A DNA stretch of 64,000 nucleotides from an uncultured Paracoccaceae bacterium. GTDB taxonomy: Bacteria; Pseudomonadota; Alphaproteobacteria; Rhodobacterales; Rhodobacteraceae. Position 1 is the first letter of the stretch. Each line of letters begins with the position of its first letter. The notes beneath the pieces are model-generated. The model was not told the origin of the DNA. It searched no databases and saw only the letters and a program-made list of their open reading frames with translations. The stretch covers positions 1 to 64,000 of the forward strand of contig CANKYO010000007.1 of NCBI GenBank assembly GCA_947488175.1. The letters are read 5' to 3'. A program made the position numbers and the translations under genes. Of this stretch, positions 1-7,596 are shown piece by piece.

Positions 1-138
1 ATCAAACCCCAACAACTCACCCTCAATCGACATCTCAGCATTCAACGCCGTCAACGTCACAGTCTGTGCAAAGGCCGATGTTGCCAGAAGCGACATAGCC
101 GTTCCCACCAAAAGGTTTTTCCTACTCGTCCAATACAT
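1..138 (-). CDS. Exported protein, N-terminus only (partial at left edge)
   Basis: The reading frame begins with ATG at 138 and runs off the window at base 1, so only about 46 residues are visible. They form a classical signal peptide with a cleavage site near residues 22-25 (SAFAQ). The mature start VTLTALNAEMSIEGELLGFD resembles the opening of Rhodobacterales phosphate-binding-protein/OmpA fusions. That assignment is an inference from a few residues. A good ribosome site (AAGGAG) lies about 10 bases before the ATG, which supports the start. The right end of the window carries the C-terminal part of a protein of this same type, so the two may be paralogs. Confidence 0.6.
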   Translation of the reverse strand, partial: MYWTSRKNLLVGTAMSLLATSAFAQTVTLTALNAEMSIEGELLGFD

Positions 139-370
139 TCTGCTGGCTCCTTACCAATTTCGGTTCGAGAATTGCGGCCGTATTCGGACCACAGGTTCAG
201 CACTTCATTTTTCGGGAGATTTGGCTTTAATTGTGTCAGAAAGATTTAATCTTCGGACATTATCTTGCAAAAAACGCAAGAGTTAATTCGGATTTCTGAA
301 GTCCGCTAAGCAGATCAAGAATCAATTGACTGTCACAAAGACGGCTCGCGGAGTCTGAAAACCCCAAAGG

Positions 371-1276
371 TCATGTCGCATCTGCATCAACCATTTTCAG
401 AGCAGAAAAAGCGTCCTTCATGCAATCGATAAAAGCCTCTGTCGCAGGTGATATCGCCGCGCCGAGCGGTGTGAGGATACCATAATCCAGCGTCAATCGG
501 TCGACTAAGGGCCGCACCACGACAGGCCCGTTTGCGCACATCGCGGTAAACTCGTCAGTAATCGTGTATCCAAATCCCTGTGCCACCAGGTTGACCGCGA
601 TCAACGATGACGAGGTGTGCATGCCAATGCGCGGTTTCACGTTAGCGACCATAAAGGCTGCGGCGATCTGTTGTTGCAACAACGTATCAGGTGTCAGCGC
701 CAACAAGTTTTCATCGATAAGATCGCTGATCAATACTTTGTCGCGTGCGCCAAGAAAGTGGTCCTTGGGCAGAACAACAACCGCCTGGGTGCTGCCAAGT
801 GGGCGGATATCAAGTTTAACATTTTCAATAGGCAATGGCCCAAATCCAACATCAAACTGGCGGCCCGTCAGCCAACGTTCCATTTCGCGACGGTGATGCG
901 TTTCCAACGTCAACGCGATGTCTGGATTGGCCTCACGAAACCGAATTGCTGCGCGCGGCAGCACGCTATTTGCCAAACGCGACATCGCAACAACCCGCAC
1001 CTGTTGGCCGCTGCCCCGGCGAATATCGCTGGCAATATCTGCAAGCTGCTCGATACCTGCGAGGATGCGCTCCGCCTCCTGAAAAAAACGCCGCGCCTCG
1101 TCAGTGGGTCTTAAGGCTCGCCTGTCGCGGTGAAACAGGGTGAAGCCAAGTTCATGTTCAAGATTGGTGATCATGCGCGACACGGCAGGCTGGCTAAGGT
1201 TCATATCGGTCGCAGCCCCCACCAATGAACCGCGACGCATGATCAGACAGAATGCATGAAGTGCCTTTGGAACCAT
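371..1276 (-). CDS. LysR-family transcriptional regulator
   Basis: A 301-residue regulator with an N-terminal winged helix-turn-helix (LVGAATDMNLSQPAVSRMI) and a C-terminal substrate-binding-like effector domain. This is the usual LysR length. The frame stays open up to 1423, but the extra residues do not resemble the family, so I take the ATG at 1276. The helix-turn-helix then sits at about residues 15-40. The effector domain contains the common stretch on availability at late positions (VNLVAQGFGYTI). The nearest partner gene is the truncated reductase at 1526-1852, also on the minus strand, so a regulated target cannot be named. Ligand unknown. Confidence 0.85.
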   Translation of the reverse strand: MVPKALHAFCLIMRRGSLVGAATDMNLSQPAVSRMITNLEHELGFTLFHRDRRALRPTDEARRFFQEAERILAGIEQLADIASDIRRGSGQQVRVVAMSRLANSVLPRAAIRFREANPDIALTLETHHRREMERWLTGRQFDVGFGPLPIENVKLDIRPLGSTQAVVVLPKDHFLGARDKVLISDLIDENLLALTPDTLLQQQIAAAFMVANVKPRIGMHTSSSLIAVNLVAQGFGYTITDEFTAMCANGPVVVRPLVDRLTLDYGILTPLGAAISPATEAFIDCMKDAFSALKMVDADAT

Positions 1277-1525
1277 CTCGCCATTTAGCGCGAACCAACG
1301 TCGGATCGCAAAAACAATTTGTTCGATGAATGTCGAGCGCGGCCTTTGCCTTTGAAGCCATCCATACGCTCCATTGCAGCAATCAGCCCGGATCACTCCT
1401 CGGGTCGAAGACAAAGCCCTCATCTACCGATCATAGGTATTGGGTGTTAACGTTACCTCCTTCAACTTCGGATGAATACCCACGCAGACAGTCCTTCCAA
1501 AGCCGAGGAATATACAAAGCGGCCA

Positions 1526-1852
1526 TTAAAATATAAGTGTTGAATGGCAGGAGCGTCCCGCACAACGGCCCTTCATCATCGGCAGAACACAAACCCTGTC
1601 GCCAATTGAGTAATCCGATACATCCTCCCCAATGGCGACAATTTCGCCCGCTCCTTCCGCGCCCAAAGGCGCCTCGGGAATAGGAGGCTGCACCAAGTAA
1701 TGTCCGGCAATGTAGAGCAGTTCGGCGCGATTGAGGCCCGCCGCACGCATGCGTATCTGGACTTCACCCGCTGCTGGCGGCGTGACCTCCGTGTCGATCA
1801 GCTTGACGTTTTCCGGGCCGCCGAGCGTGTCGAATTGAGCGGTGATTGGCAT
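1526..1852 (-). pseudogene. Truncated MDR-superfamily quinone oxidoreductase / alcohol dehydrogenase
   Basis: About 90 residues match the N-terminal GroES-like domain of the medium-chain dehydrogenase/reductase superfamily: VKLIDTEVTPPAAGEVQIRM, then AAGLNRAELLY and the core GAEGAGEIVAIGEDV...GDRVCVLP. Homology stops after GDRVCVLPMMKG and the frame ends 15 residues later. Intact members have about 330 residues and an NAD(P)-binding Rossmann domain, which is absent here and not found in the next 250 bases. The gene is a 5' remnant, divergent from the LysR gene at 1933. It probably once belonged to the same regulated unit. Confidence 0.75.
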
Positions 1853-1932
1853 CGCATTGTCCTTTCCAAAAATTGATTTTGGGCAGACTACTGGTGCTTT
1901 TTCGCATTAATACGTAACATATTGGCATCAAC

Positions 1933-2823
1933 GTGGTGCAAATATGCGAGGCCGATTTGGATTGGGAAGAGATCAAGACACTGCGCGCCGTTGTCCAACA
2001 CAAGACCGTTCGTGGCGCGGGAGACGCTCTTGGCGTGCACCACACCACTGTAGGGCGCAGGATCGAATCCCTTGAGGCCAGCCTTGGGACAAACCTCTTC
2101 AACCGCACACCGGAGGGACTGCTGCTGACCGCGGCCGGAGAACGGCTTTTCGCAGTCGCCCAGACGTTTGATGAAGCCCTGATCGATGCAGAGCGCAGCA
2201 TCGCGGGTCTGGATGATGAACTGTCCGGGCCTTTGACCGTCACGATGCCCGAACCTCTTCTGACCTCGCTTTTCATGCCGGAGCTGCCGGCCTTCGTGGA
2301 GCAAAACCCATCCGTGGAATTGCGGTTTGACACATCGCTATCAATCCGGGACGTCGCGCGACGCGAGGCGGATTTTGCGGTGAGGCTGGACAACAACCCA
2401 CCGGAGACTTTGGTGGGAAAGCGGCTCTATGCATATACTGAAACGGCCTATGCGACGCCCGAGTATCTGTCGCGTAGCCCGAAAACCCATCGGTGGCTTG
2501 GTTGGGGGCAATCGACGCAAGGGGCACCGGAATGGGTGCAGTCATCCGAGTTTCCAAACTGTCCGGTTTGGGGGGTCTTCCCGACCATCCCGGCGCAGCA
2601 GGCGGCGGCCCGCGAGGGGCTGGGCCTTGCGATCCTGCCATGCCTGTTCGGAGACGCCGATCCGAGACTGCAGCGCGCAGGCAAAAAGCCACCCGTCAAA
2701 AGTCGGGACATCTGGTTGCTGACACATAACGATCTTCGCAGAACCGCGCGCGTCCAGGCGTTCATGAGCTTTGCAGAAGATATCCTGCGCAGGAACAAGC
2801 AGGCGCTGCTGGGAGAGACCTGA
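1933..2823 (+). CDS. LysR-family transcriptional regulator
   Basis: A LysR regulator of up to 296 residues. The helix-turn-helix GAGDALGVHHTTVGRRIESLE is of the subclass whose proteins usually begin MDWDDL. Here the matching residues DWEEIKTL begin at codon 10. A TTG at 1957 preceded by GAGG is therefore an attractive start, while the GTG at 1933 gives the longest frame. The effector domain follows from about residue 90. It is divergent from the reductase remnant and reads toward the two dehalogenase-like genes, with 107 bases to the next start, so it is their likely regulator. The inducer is unknown. Confidence 0.85.
   Translation: MVQICEADLDWEEIKTLRAVVQHKTVRGAGDALGVHHTTVGRRIESLEASLGTNLFNRTPEGLLLTAAGERLFAVAQTFDEALIDAERSIAGLDDELSGPLTVTMPEPLLTSLFMPELPAFVEQNPSVELRFDTSLSIRDVARREADFAVRLDNNPPETLVGKRLYAYTETAYATPEYLSRSPKTHRWLGWGQSTQGAPEWVQSSEFPNCPVWGVFPTIPAQQAAAREGLGLAILPCLFGDADPRLQRAGKKPPVKSRDIWLLTHNDLRRTARVQAFMSFAEDILRRNKQALLGET
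1937..1950 (+). promoter_or_regulatory. Candidate regulator box, copy 1
   Basis: TGCAAATATGCGAG lies at the very start of the LysR reading frame. A near copy (TGCAAATTTGCGAT, 12 of 14 bases) lies before the first dehalogenase-like gene at 2874. If the TTG at 1957 is the true start, the box is in the untranslated leader. Two copies placed at two gene starts in one locus suggest an operator of the LysR protein, but this is inference only. Confidence 0.3.
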
Positions 2824-2873
2824 CGCACATTTGCGAAATCGCACCAATATGCTGCAAACACACTACGTGATAT

Positions 2874-2887
2874 TGCAAATTTGCGAT
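2874..2887 (+). promoter_or_regulatory. Candidate regulator box, copy 2
   Basis: TGCAAATTTGCGAT contains the perfect palindrome GCAAATTTGC (2875-2884). It is 12/14 identical to the box at 1937. A second short palindrome, TGCGA-AA-TCGCA, lies at 2832-2843. The box overlaps the first possible ATG (2886) of the following gene, which favours the later ATG at 2931 as start. Confidence 0.3.
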
Positions 2888-2930
2888 GCTAAGTCTGAGC
2901 CAACGCAACACGGCTGGTTCGGAAATTCAC

Positions 2931-3875
2931 ATGCTCGACAGATCAAGGGACGTGCACCCGCGCATCAAAGAACTCGGGCTTGAGGGTGAATACCCGTTTG
3001 CGTCGCACTTCTTTCAGACACTGATGGGGCAGATGCACTATCTCGATGAGGGACCGAAAAATGATCTGTCCCATGTAATTGCGATACATGGCAACCCATC
3101 GTGGTCCTTCCTGTATCGATCCCTCGTAAAGGGGCTGTCTTCTGATCGCCGCGTCGTTGCGCCGGACCACATCGGTTTTGGCCTCTCGGACAAACCCGAC
3201 AATGAAGCTGCATACACCCTGAAGGCGCATATCGACCATCTTGAGGCTTTGGTTCTCAAACTCGATCTGACCAATATCACGCTCGTCATGCAGGACTGGG
3301 GTGGTCCGATTGGTCTGGGCGTTGCGGCCCGCCATCCCGACCGGATCAAGGCGCTTGTCGTGATGAACACGTTTGGCTTCTACCCTCCCGTCGATGGAAT
3401 GAACCCCGAAAGGCTGAAGCTGCCGCCACCACTGTTGATAATGCGATCCCGAGGCCTGGGGGATTTCATGGTCCGCCGCCTCGGCTTTTTCGAACGGCAG
3501 GTCATGTCCATGGCCACGGCGACCGAGCGCAAGGGTGCGGTTAAGCGGGCTTATCGCGATATCTTTCGCGGCCCCAAAGAGCGTGCGGGCGTCATGGCCT
3601 TCCCGCGCATGATCCCGACCAACACGGCCCACCCCGCAGCTCAGATCCTTCTCAATGAGACCGGACCATTCGTCGAGCAATTCGAAGGCCCCGCCCATAT
3701 CTTCTGGGGCCTCAAAGATCCCCTCATCCCAATCGGCGCATTGGCAGCCTGGAAGAAGCGGCTGCCACAAGCAGGTGTCACTGAATTCAAGAACGCGCGG
3801 CACTATTTGCAGGACGATGAGCCTGAGGCGCTGGTGCGCGAGCTTCATGCATTTCTGACGACCAAGGTCGATTGA
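2931..3875 (+). CDS. Haloalkane dehalogenase-like alpha/beta hydrolase
   Basis: An alpha/beta-fold hydrolase of about 314 residues. HGNPSWSF supplies the oxyanion/halide-binding Asn of haloalkane dehalogenases. The nucleophile elbow is MQDWGGPIG, with Asp as nucleophile and the following Trp as halide ligand. A later FWGLKDPLIP fits the catalytic acid strand and ARHYLQDD the catalytic His. These are the full set expected for hydrolytic dehalogenation of haloalkanes, although the OleB beta-lactone decarboxylases share the same motifs and remain possible. An earlier in-frame ATG at 2886 is less likely because it falls inside a candidate operator. A second dehalogenase gene follows 31 bases later. 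Confidence 0.8.
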   Translation: MLDRSRDVHPRIKELGLEGEYPFASHFFQTLMGQMHYLDEGPKNDLSHVIAIHGNPSWSFLYRSLVKGLSSDRRVVAPDHIGFGLSDKPDNEAAYTLKAHIDHLEALVLKLDLTNITLVMQDWGGPIGLGVAARHPDRIKALVVMNTFGFYPPVDGMNPERLKLPPPLLIMRSRGLGDFMVRRLGFFERQVMSMATATERKGAVKRAYRDIFRGPKERAGVMAFPRMIPTNTAHPAAQILLNETGPFVEQFEGPAHIFWGLKDPLIPIGALAAWKKRLPQAGVTEFKNARHYLQDDEPEALVRELHAFLTTKVD

Positions 3876-3906
3876 TCCACCACTCACGAATAATAAGGAG
3901 ACGACG

Positions 3907-4908
3907 ATGACCCAGAAGATGTCCCGCCGCATATTGCTACAGGGTACCGCCGCGACCATTGCCGTTGCTGCCATGCTTCCCGCGCGCGCAGAAGGCTTCA
4001 CACCCTCCACCGATATGCCGTTTGAGAAAAAGTACGTCGACGTGAATGGCTCGAAGATGGCCTATGTTGACGAAGGCACCGGCCCTGTCGTGCTGTTCCT
4101 GCACGGAAACCCGACATCATCCTACCTGTGGCGAAACATCATTCCTTTCGTTCTGGACAACATCCCTGCGGTGACAACGCAGTACCGCGCCATTGCACCC
4201 GATCTGATTGGTATGGGTGACAGCGACAAACCAGATATCGACTACACATTCGCCGATCATGCGGCGTATCTGGATGGTTTCATCGAAACCCTCGGGCTCC
4301 AAGACATCACGCTGGTCATCCACGACTGGGGATCGGTTCTGGGCATGCGCTATGCCCGTCTGAACGAGGACAACGTGAAAGCCGTCGCGTTTATGGAGGC
4401 CGGTATTCCACCTGCACTTCCTGCCCCCAGCCTGGAAGCGATGGGCGAGCCAAGCGCGCAGCTCTTTGGTATGCTACGCTCTCCCGCCGGGGAGGAAGCC
4501 GTTCTGCAGGGCAACTTCTTTGTCGAAGAAGTCCTGGGGAAAATGGCCGTGGCGACCCCGCTATCACAAGAAGTGCTGGATAACTACCGTGCGCCTTTCC
4601 CGACCCCGGACAGCCGGAAACCTACATTGGTCTGACCACGTCAGGTGCCCATTGCCGGTGAGCCTGCGGATACGGCAGCCGTGATTACTGCGAACGGCGA
4701 ATGGATCTATTCGACAGACATGCCAAAGCTGATGTTGCATGTCGCTCCTGGTGCGCTGATGCCGCCGCCAGTCGTCGAGTACGTCAAGGCCAATGCGTCA
4801 AACCTCGAGGATGCCTTCCTCGGCGCAGGCGTGCATTTTGTCCAGGAAGATCACCCAGAAGCCATCGGTCGCGCCTTGCGCGATTGGATCGACCGACTGC
4901 CGGGTTAA
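3907..4908 (+). pseudogene. Haloalkane dehalogenase (subfamily II) with Tat signal, interrupted by one TGA
   Basis: Codons 1-242 encode a twin-arginine signal (SRRILLQG) and most of a subfamily-II haloalkane dehalogenase: HGNPTSSYLW (Asn68), HDWGS (Asp140 nucleophile, Trp141 halide ligand) and FMEAG (Glu164, catalytic acid). Codon 243 (4633-4635) is TGA. The same frame then continues without any shift as PRQVPIAGEPAD and reaches the catalytic His (codon 310, GVHFVQEDHPE) and a stop at 4908. Relatives such as DhaA carry an aromatic residue near this point, so TGG to TGA is the simplest explanation. Everything else is intact. This is a very young pseudogene, a readthrough gene or a base error. 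A consensus ribosome site (AAGGAG) precedes the ATG. Confidence 0.85.
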
Positions 4909-4919
4909 GGAGAGCATAG

Positions 4920-5234
4920 ATGACCGCACATTCATCAGTGCTTCTCCTTGCATCACTGCGCGTAGAAGACATGGCCAGCTTTCAGGCTGGCTATGCCGCG
5001 CCGCTGAAGGCCATCAACGAGCGGCATGGTGTAGAGACCATCGTCGCTACCCCAAAAATAAAGGCACTCGAAGGCCAACCATCGGCCAACGTGATAGCCG
5101 TCCTGCGCTTTCCATCGCAGGCCGCTTTGGATGCCTGGTACGCCGACCCGGATTATCAGCCACTCATCAAGGCGCGCCAGAAGGCAACGGATCCCGATGC
5201 CTCCCATCTCATTGCGCTGACACCGATGACGTAG
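4920..5234 (+). CDS. DUF1330 family protein
   Basis: A 104-residue protein with the ferredoxin-like dimeric alpha/beta-barrel pattern of DUF1330: an N-terminal strand, F-x-x-Y (FQAGYAAPLKAI) and the late A-L-D-A-W-Y-x-D-P-x-Y-Q motif. The family is common in proteobacteria and its function is unknown. It follows the dehalogenase gene by 11 bases with a GGAG ribosome site (4910-4913), so it is probably co-transcribed with it. Family assignment is firm. Role is not known. Confidence 0.8.
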   Translation: MTAHSSVLLLASLRVEDMASFQAGYAAPLKAINERHGVETIVATPKIKALEGQPSANVIAVLRFPSQAALDAWYADPDYQPLIKARQKATDPDASHLIALTPMT

Positions 5235-5262
5235 GCCAAACCGCAACAAAAAGATCCCAGAA

Positions 5263-5661
5263 ATGACTTTTGAAACTGCACTCGTGGGATTCGCGCTTGT
5301 CACTATGACTGCGCTGACAATCGAGATTGCCTACGCCTATCTGAGCCAGGGGTTTGGCTATGGATTTTCATCCAACCGGCCAACGATCGAACGTGGCGCG
5401 CTTGGCCTCCGGATTCAGCGGGCCTACCAAAACCAGGTCGAATCTGCGGCCTACATCTTGCCGGTTCTGGTCGGTGCATCGCTTCTTGGGGTGACCGGCG
5501 AAGGGCCGGCTCTTGCCGCGGCCATCGTGGTCTTTGGACGCGCAGCATTTGTCCTTCTCTATTACACTGGCATCCCGTTCATCCGTATTCTCGGGTTCAC
5601 CTGCGGTTCACTCGGCTCCCTCTATCTCGCAGTCCAGTGCATCGCTCTGGTAGTTGCATGA
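5263..5661 (+). CDS. MAPEG family membrane protein
   Basis: A 132-residue protein with about four membrane helices. It carries the MAPEG-type loop RGALGLRIQRAYQNQVES after helix 1, in which R..RA..N..E residues bind glutathione in the eukaryotic enzymes. Bacterial members are small trimeric membrane proteins, some with glutathione transferase or peroxidase activity. It lies 28 bases after the DUF1330 gene and probably ends that transcription unit. Its last 54 bases overlap, tail to tail, a doubtful small frame on the other strand. Confidence 0.8.
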   Translation: MTFETALVGFALVTMTALTIEIAYAYLSQGFGYGFSSNRPTIERGALGLRIQRAYQNQVESAAYILPVLVGASLLGVTGEGPALAAAIVVFGRAAFVLLYYTGIPFIRILGFTCGSLGSLYLAVQCIALVVA

Positions 5662-5832
5662 ACGACCCCATTTTACCGCTGTCCAATTCTCCAGATGTGA
5701 GTTGAAGAAAGTCGTGAGGGCGCCAACGTAAGCGTCACGCGCTTGCGCCCGCAGGAAATACCCAGCGTCGGTGATACCTGTGATCGCATCGTCCGGTGCG
5801 TCGAGTTTCGCGGCCAAATCGGTCAGGGTCAT
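5608..5832 (-). CDS. Possible small protein of unknown function
   Basis: A 74-residue frame begins 13 bases after the stop of the LysR gene on the same strand and overlaps the end of the MAPEG gene by 54 bases. The first 50 residues have normal composition and a plausible helix. I recognise no family. It may be the remnant of a longer gene whose 3' part was lost, or not a gene at all. Confidence 0.25.
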   Translation of the reverse strand: MTLTDLAAKLDAPDDAITGITDAGYFLRAQARDAYVGALTTFFNSHLENWTAVKWGRSCNYQSDALDCEIEGAE

Positions 5833-5845
5833 GACGGTTGCCGCG

Positions 5846-6718
5846 TCACCGAGCCGTTTGGTCGCCTGAAAATCTGTTCGCGATCGCGGTCATGACTTCG
5901 CGGATCCGAGGCACATGTCGCAGTTCTTCATGTGTGACGACCCAGGCCGGATATGACGGCCCGTCTGCAATACGGCGAAGTGCCGAAAACTCGGGATGCG
6001 CGGAAACGTAGGTATCTGGCAAGATTGCGCATCCCATGCCGCGCGTGCTCAGGCGGGCCTGTGCCATCATGCTATCGACCCGCGCCACGATACGGGCATC
6101 CGGGTCGTGCTGCAGGATCAGTTCATCGATCTCGCTGACGCCGCGCGGCAAGGTCCAGGACAGCCAGGGCCTCCCATTCTCCTCGTCGGTCAAGCCCGGA
6201 GGCGCGTAGACGCCAAGCGGTATCGGCGCCAAACGGCGACCGACAAGCCCGTCATGGGGGCTTTCTGCCTGTCGAATGGCCACATCGGTCTCGCGCCGGT
6301 CCAGGCTGAGATATGCGTTGGTCGGTTTAAGGTCGAGAACGAGCCCCGGAAACCGACGCTGAAGTTCGACAAAAACATCGGCGAGCAGGTCCAGCATAAA
6401 ATCTGTCCCTGACAGTTTCACGGTGCCTGTCACCGGCGGGGCTTCTAGTGGGGCGGCCAGCGCATCGTCTACGCCGGTTTCAACGGCGCGGGCCACACGC
6501 ACGAGATCATCAGCGGCCTGGGTCAGCACCACGCCACCCTTGATCCGCTCGATCAGCTTGAGATCGAGGCGCCGTTCCAATCGGCGGATACGACGCGGAA
6601 TGGTGGTTGGATCAACACGCAATTTCTCGGCAGCGCGGTTCACATAGCCCGCTTCGGCGAGGGCAAGGATGAGTTTCAGATCATCCCAATCGAGGCGTTC
6701 GCTTGGTCGCATATTCAT
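5846..6718 (-). CDS. LysR-family transcriptional regulator
   Basis: A 290-residue LysR protein with the helix-turn-helix YVNRAAEKLRVDPTTIPRRI near residues 25-45 and an effector domain after about residue 95. The frame opens at 6793, but a start there would place a strong palindrome inside the gene. The ATG at 6718 (or 6712) gives RLDWDDLKL, the usual opening of this subclass. The gene is divergent from the tautomerase and SRPBCC genes at 6818-8244, with the palindrome between them, so it most likely controls that unit and itself. Confidence 0.85.
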   Translation of the reverse strand: MNMRPSERLDWDDLKLILALAEAGYVNRAAEKLRVDPTTIPRRIRRLERRLDLKLIERIKGGVVLTQAADDLVRVARAVETGVDDALAAPLEAPPVTGTVKLSGTDFMLDLLADVFVELQRRFPGLVLDLKPTNAYLSLDRRETDVAIRQAESPHDGLVGRRLAPIPLGVYAPPGLTDEENGRPWLSWTLPRGVSEIDELILQHDPDARIVARVDSMMAQARLSTRGMGCAILPDTYVSAHPEFSALRRIADGPSYPAWVVTHEELRHVPRIREVMTAIANRFSGDQTAR

Positions 6719-6728
6719 ATCCTGCATC

Positions 6729-6748
6729 TGTGCAGGCATACCTGCACA
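6729..6748. promoter_or_regulatory. Palindromic operator between divergent LysR and tautomerase genes
   Basis: TGTGCAGGCATACCTGCACA has perfect 8-base arms around CATA. Further half-sites CCTGCA occur at 6721 and 6751, giving three direct and one inverted copy within 37 bases. The position, 10 bases before the LysR start and about 70 before the tautomerase, is typical for a LysR recognition and activation site. Confidence 0.6.
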
Positions 6749-6817
6749 ATCCTGCATTGAGACACTACCGATACAGGCGCACCCTGTCGACATCCGAAAT
6801 CAACCAAGGAAAACGGC

Positions 6818-7015
6818 ATGCCAACCATTCGCGTCACCGTCCCCCAGTCCGCCTGGTCCAAGGACGAAAAGGCTCAGATCGTCGCTAGGCTCACTGACGG
6901 GCTCAACGATGTAGCCGCCACGTCCGACAAGGGCGACATCAAGCAATTCATCAACGTCCACATCGAAGAAACCGCCGAAGGCGGCTACGCGATGGGCGGT
7001 CAGGTGGTGGGCTGA
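6818..7015 (+). CDS. 4-oxalocrotonate tautomerase family protein
   Basis: A 65-residue protein beginning MPTIRVTVP. After removal of Met the N-terminal Pro is the catalytic base of this superfamily, followed by the beta-alpha-beta unit. Members interconvert keto and enol forms of small acids and often belong to aromatic degradation pathways. The substrate cannot be told from sequence. It is the first gene of a unit with two SRPBCC proteins, under the divergent LysR gene and its palindrome. Confidence 0.8.
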   Translation: MPTIRVTVPQSAWSKDEKAQIVARLTDGLNDVAATSDKGDIKQFINVHIEETAEGGYAMGGQVVG

Positions 7016-7018
7016 ACC

Positions 7019-7540
7019 ATGGAACTGACCATCTCGAAACAAATCGATGCACCGCTCGAACAGGTCTGGGACATCGTCGGCCCGAACTACACCTCCGCGG
7101 GCGACTGGGCCAGTTCGGTCTATATCTCCGGGGCACGGCCCGGTACACCGAAGGTCGCGCACGCACCGGCCGCAGGCCGCATCTGCGAAACCTCTCTTGG
7201 CCCCTTCACCGAAACGATCGAGGCCTATGACGAGGCCCGCCACGTGGTGTCCTACTCAGCCACCGGCGCAAAGATGCCGGGCTTCATGAAAGGTCTGCGC
7301 AACACCTGGACACTGACACCCAGCGGCAACGGCACCAAGGCCAGCATGACACTGCGTGCCGACATCGCCTTTCCCATGAACATCCTCATGGGTTGGATGA
7401 TGAAGATGCAGTTTAAAAAGGCACTGACCGAAACCATCGACGATCTGAAGGTCTACGCCGAAACAGGCCGCCCGTCACCCCGCAAGATAAAGGCCGACGC
7501 GTCCCAAAAGGCGATCGCAGCACGCCAGGCAATGGCCTGA
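7019..7540 (+). CDS. SRPBCC family (START/Bet v1-like) protein
   Basis: A 173-residue cytoplasmic protein opening MELTISKQIDAPLEQVWDIV, the standard first strand and helix of the SRPBCC fold. A long C-terminal helix (ILMGWMMKMQFKKALTETID) closes the hydrophobic ligand cavity. The last 25 residues are a basic tail beyond the fold. It starts 3 bases after the tautomerase and is surely co-transcribed. The ligand is unknown. A GC-rich hairpin (near 7547-7563) lies between it and the next gene. Confidence 0.75.
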   Translation: MELTISKQIDAPLEQVWDIVGPNYTSAGDWASSVYISGARPGTPKVAHAPAAGRICETSLGPFTETIEAYDEARHVVSYSATGAKMPGFMKGLRNTWTLTPSGNGTKASMTLRADIAFPMNILMGWMMKMQFKKALTETIDDLKVYAETGRPSPRKIKADASQKAIAARQAMA

Positions 7541-7596
7541 TTGGTGCGGCCCGATGGGCCGCGCTTCCCCACCCTCAAACCTGAACGGAGAAGACC

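Noticed and set aside
617..1114. Long plus-strand frames across the first LysR gene
   Set aside because: They lie on the opposite strand of a gene with clear LysR homology, have no ribosome site and show Arg/Gln-rich composition typical of antisense shadow frames.
2943..4010. 355-residue minus-strand frame under the first dehalogenase
   Set aside because: The plus strand carries the complete catalytic set; the antisense frame shows no domain.
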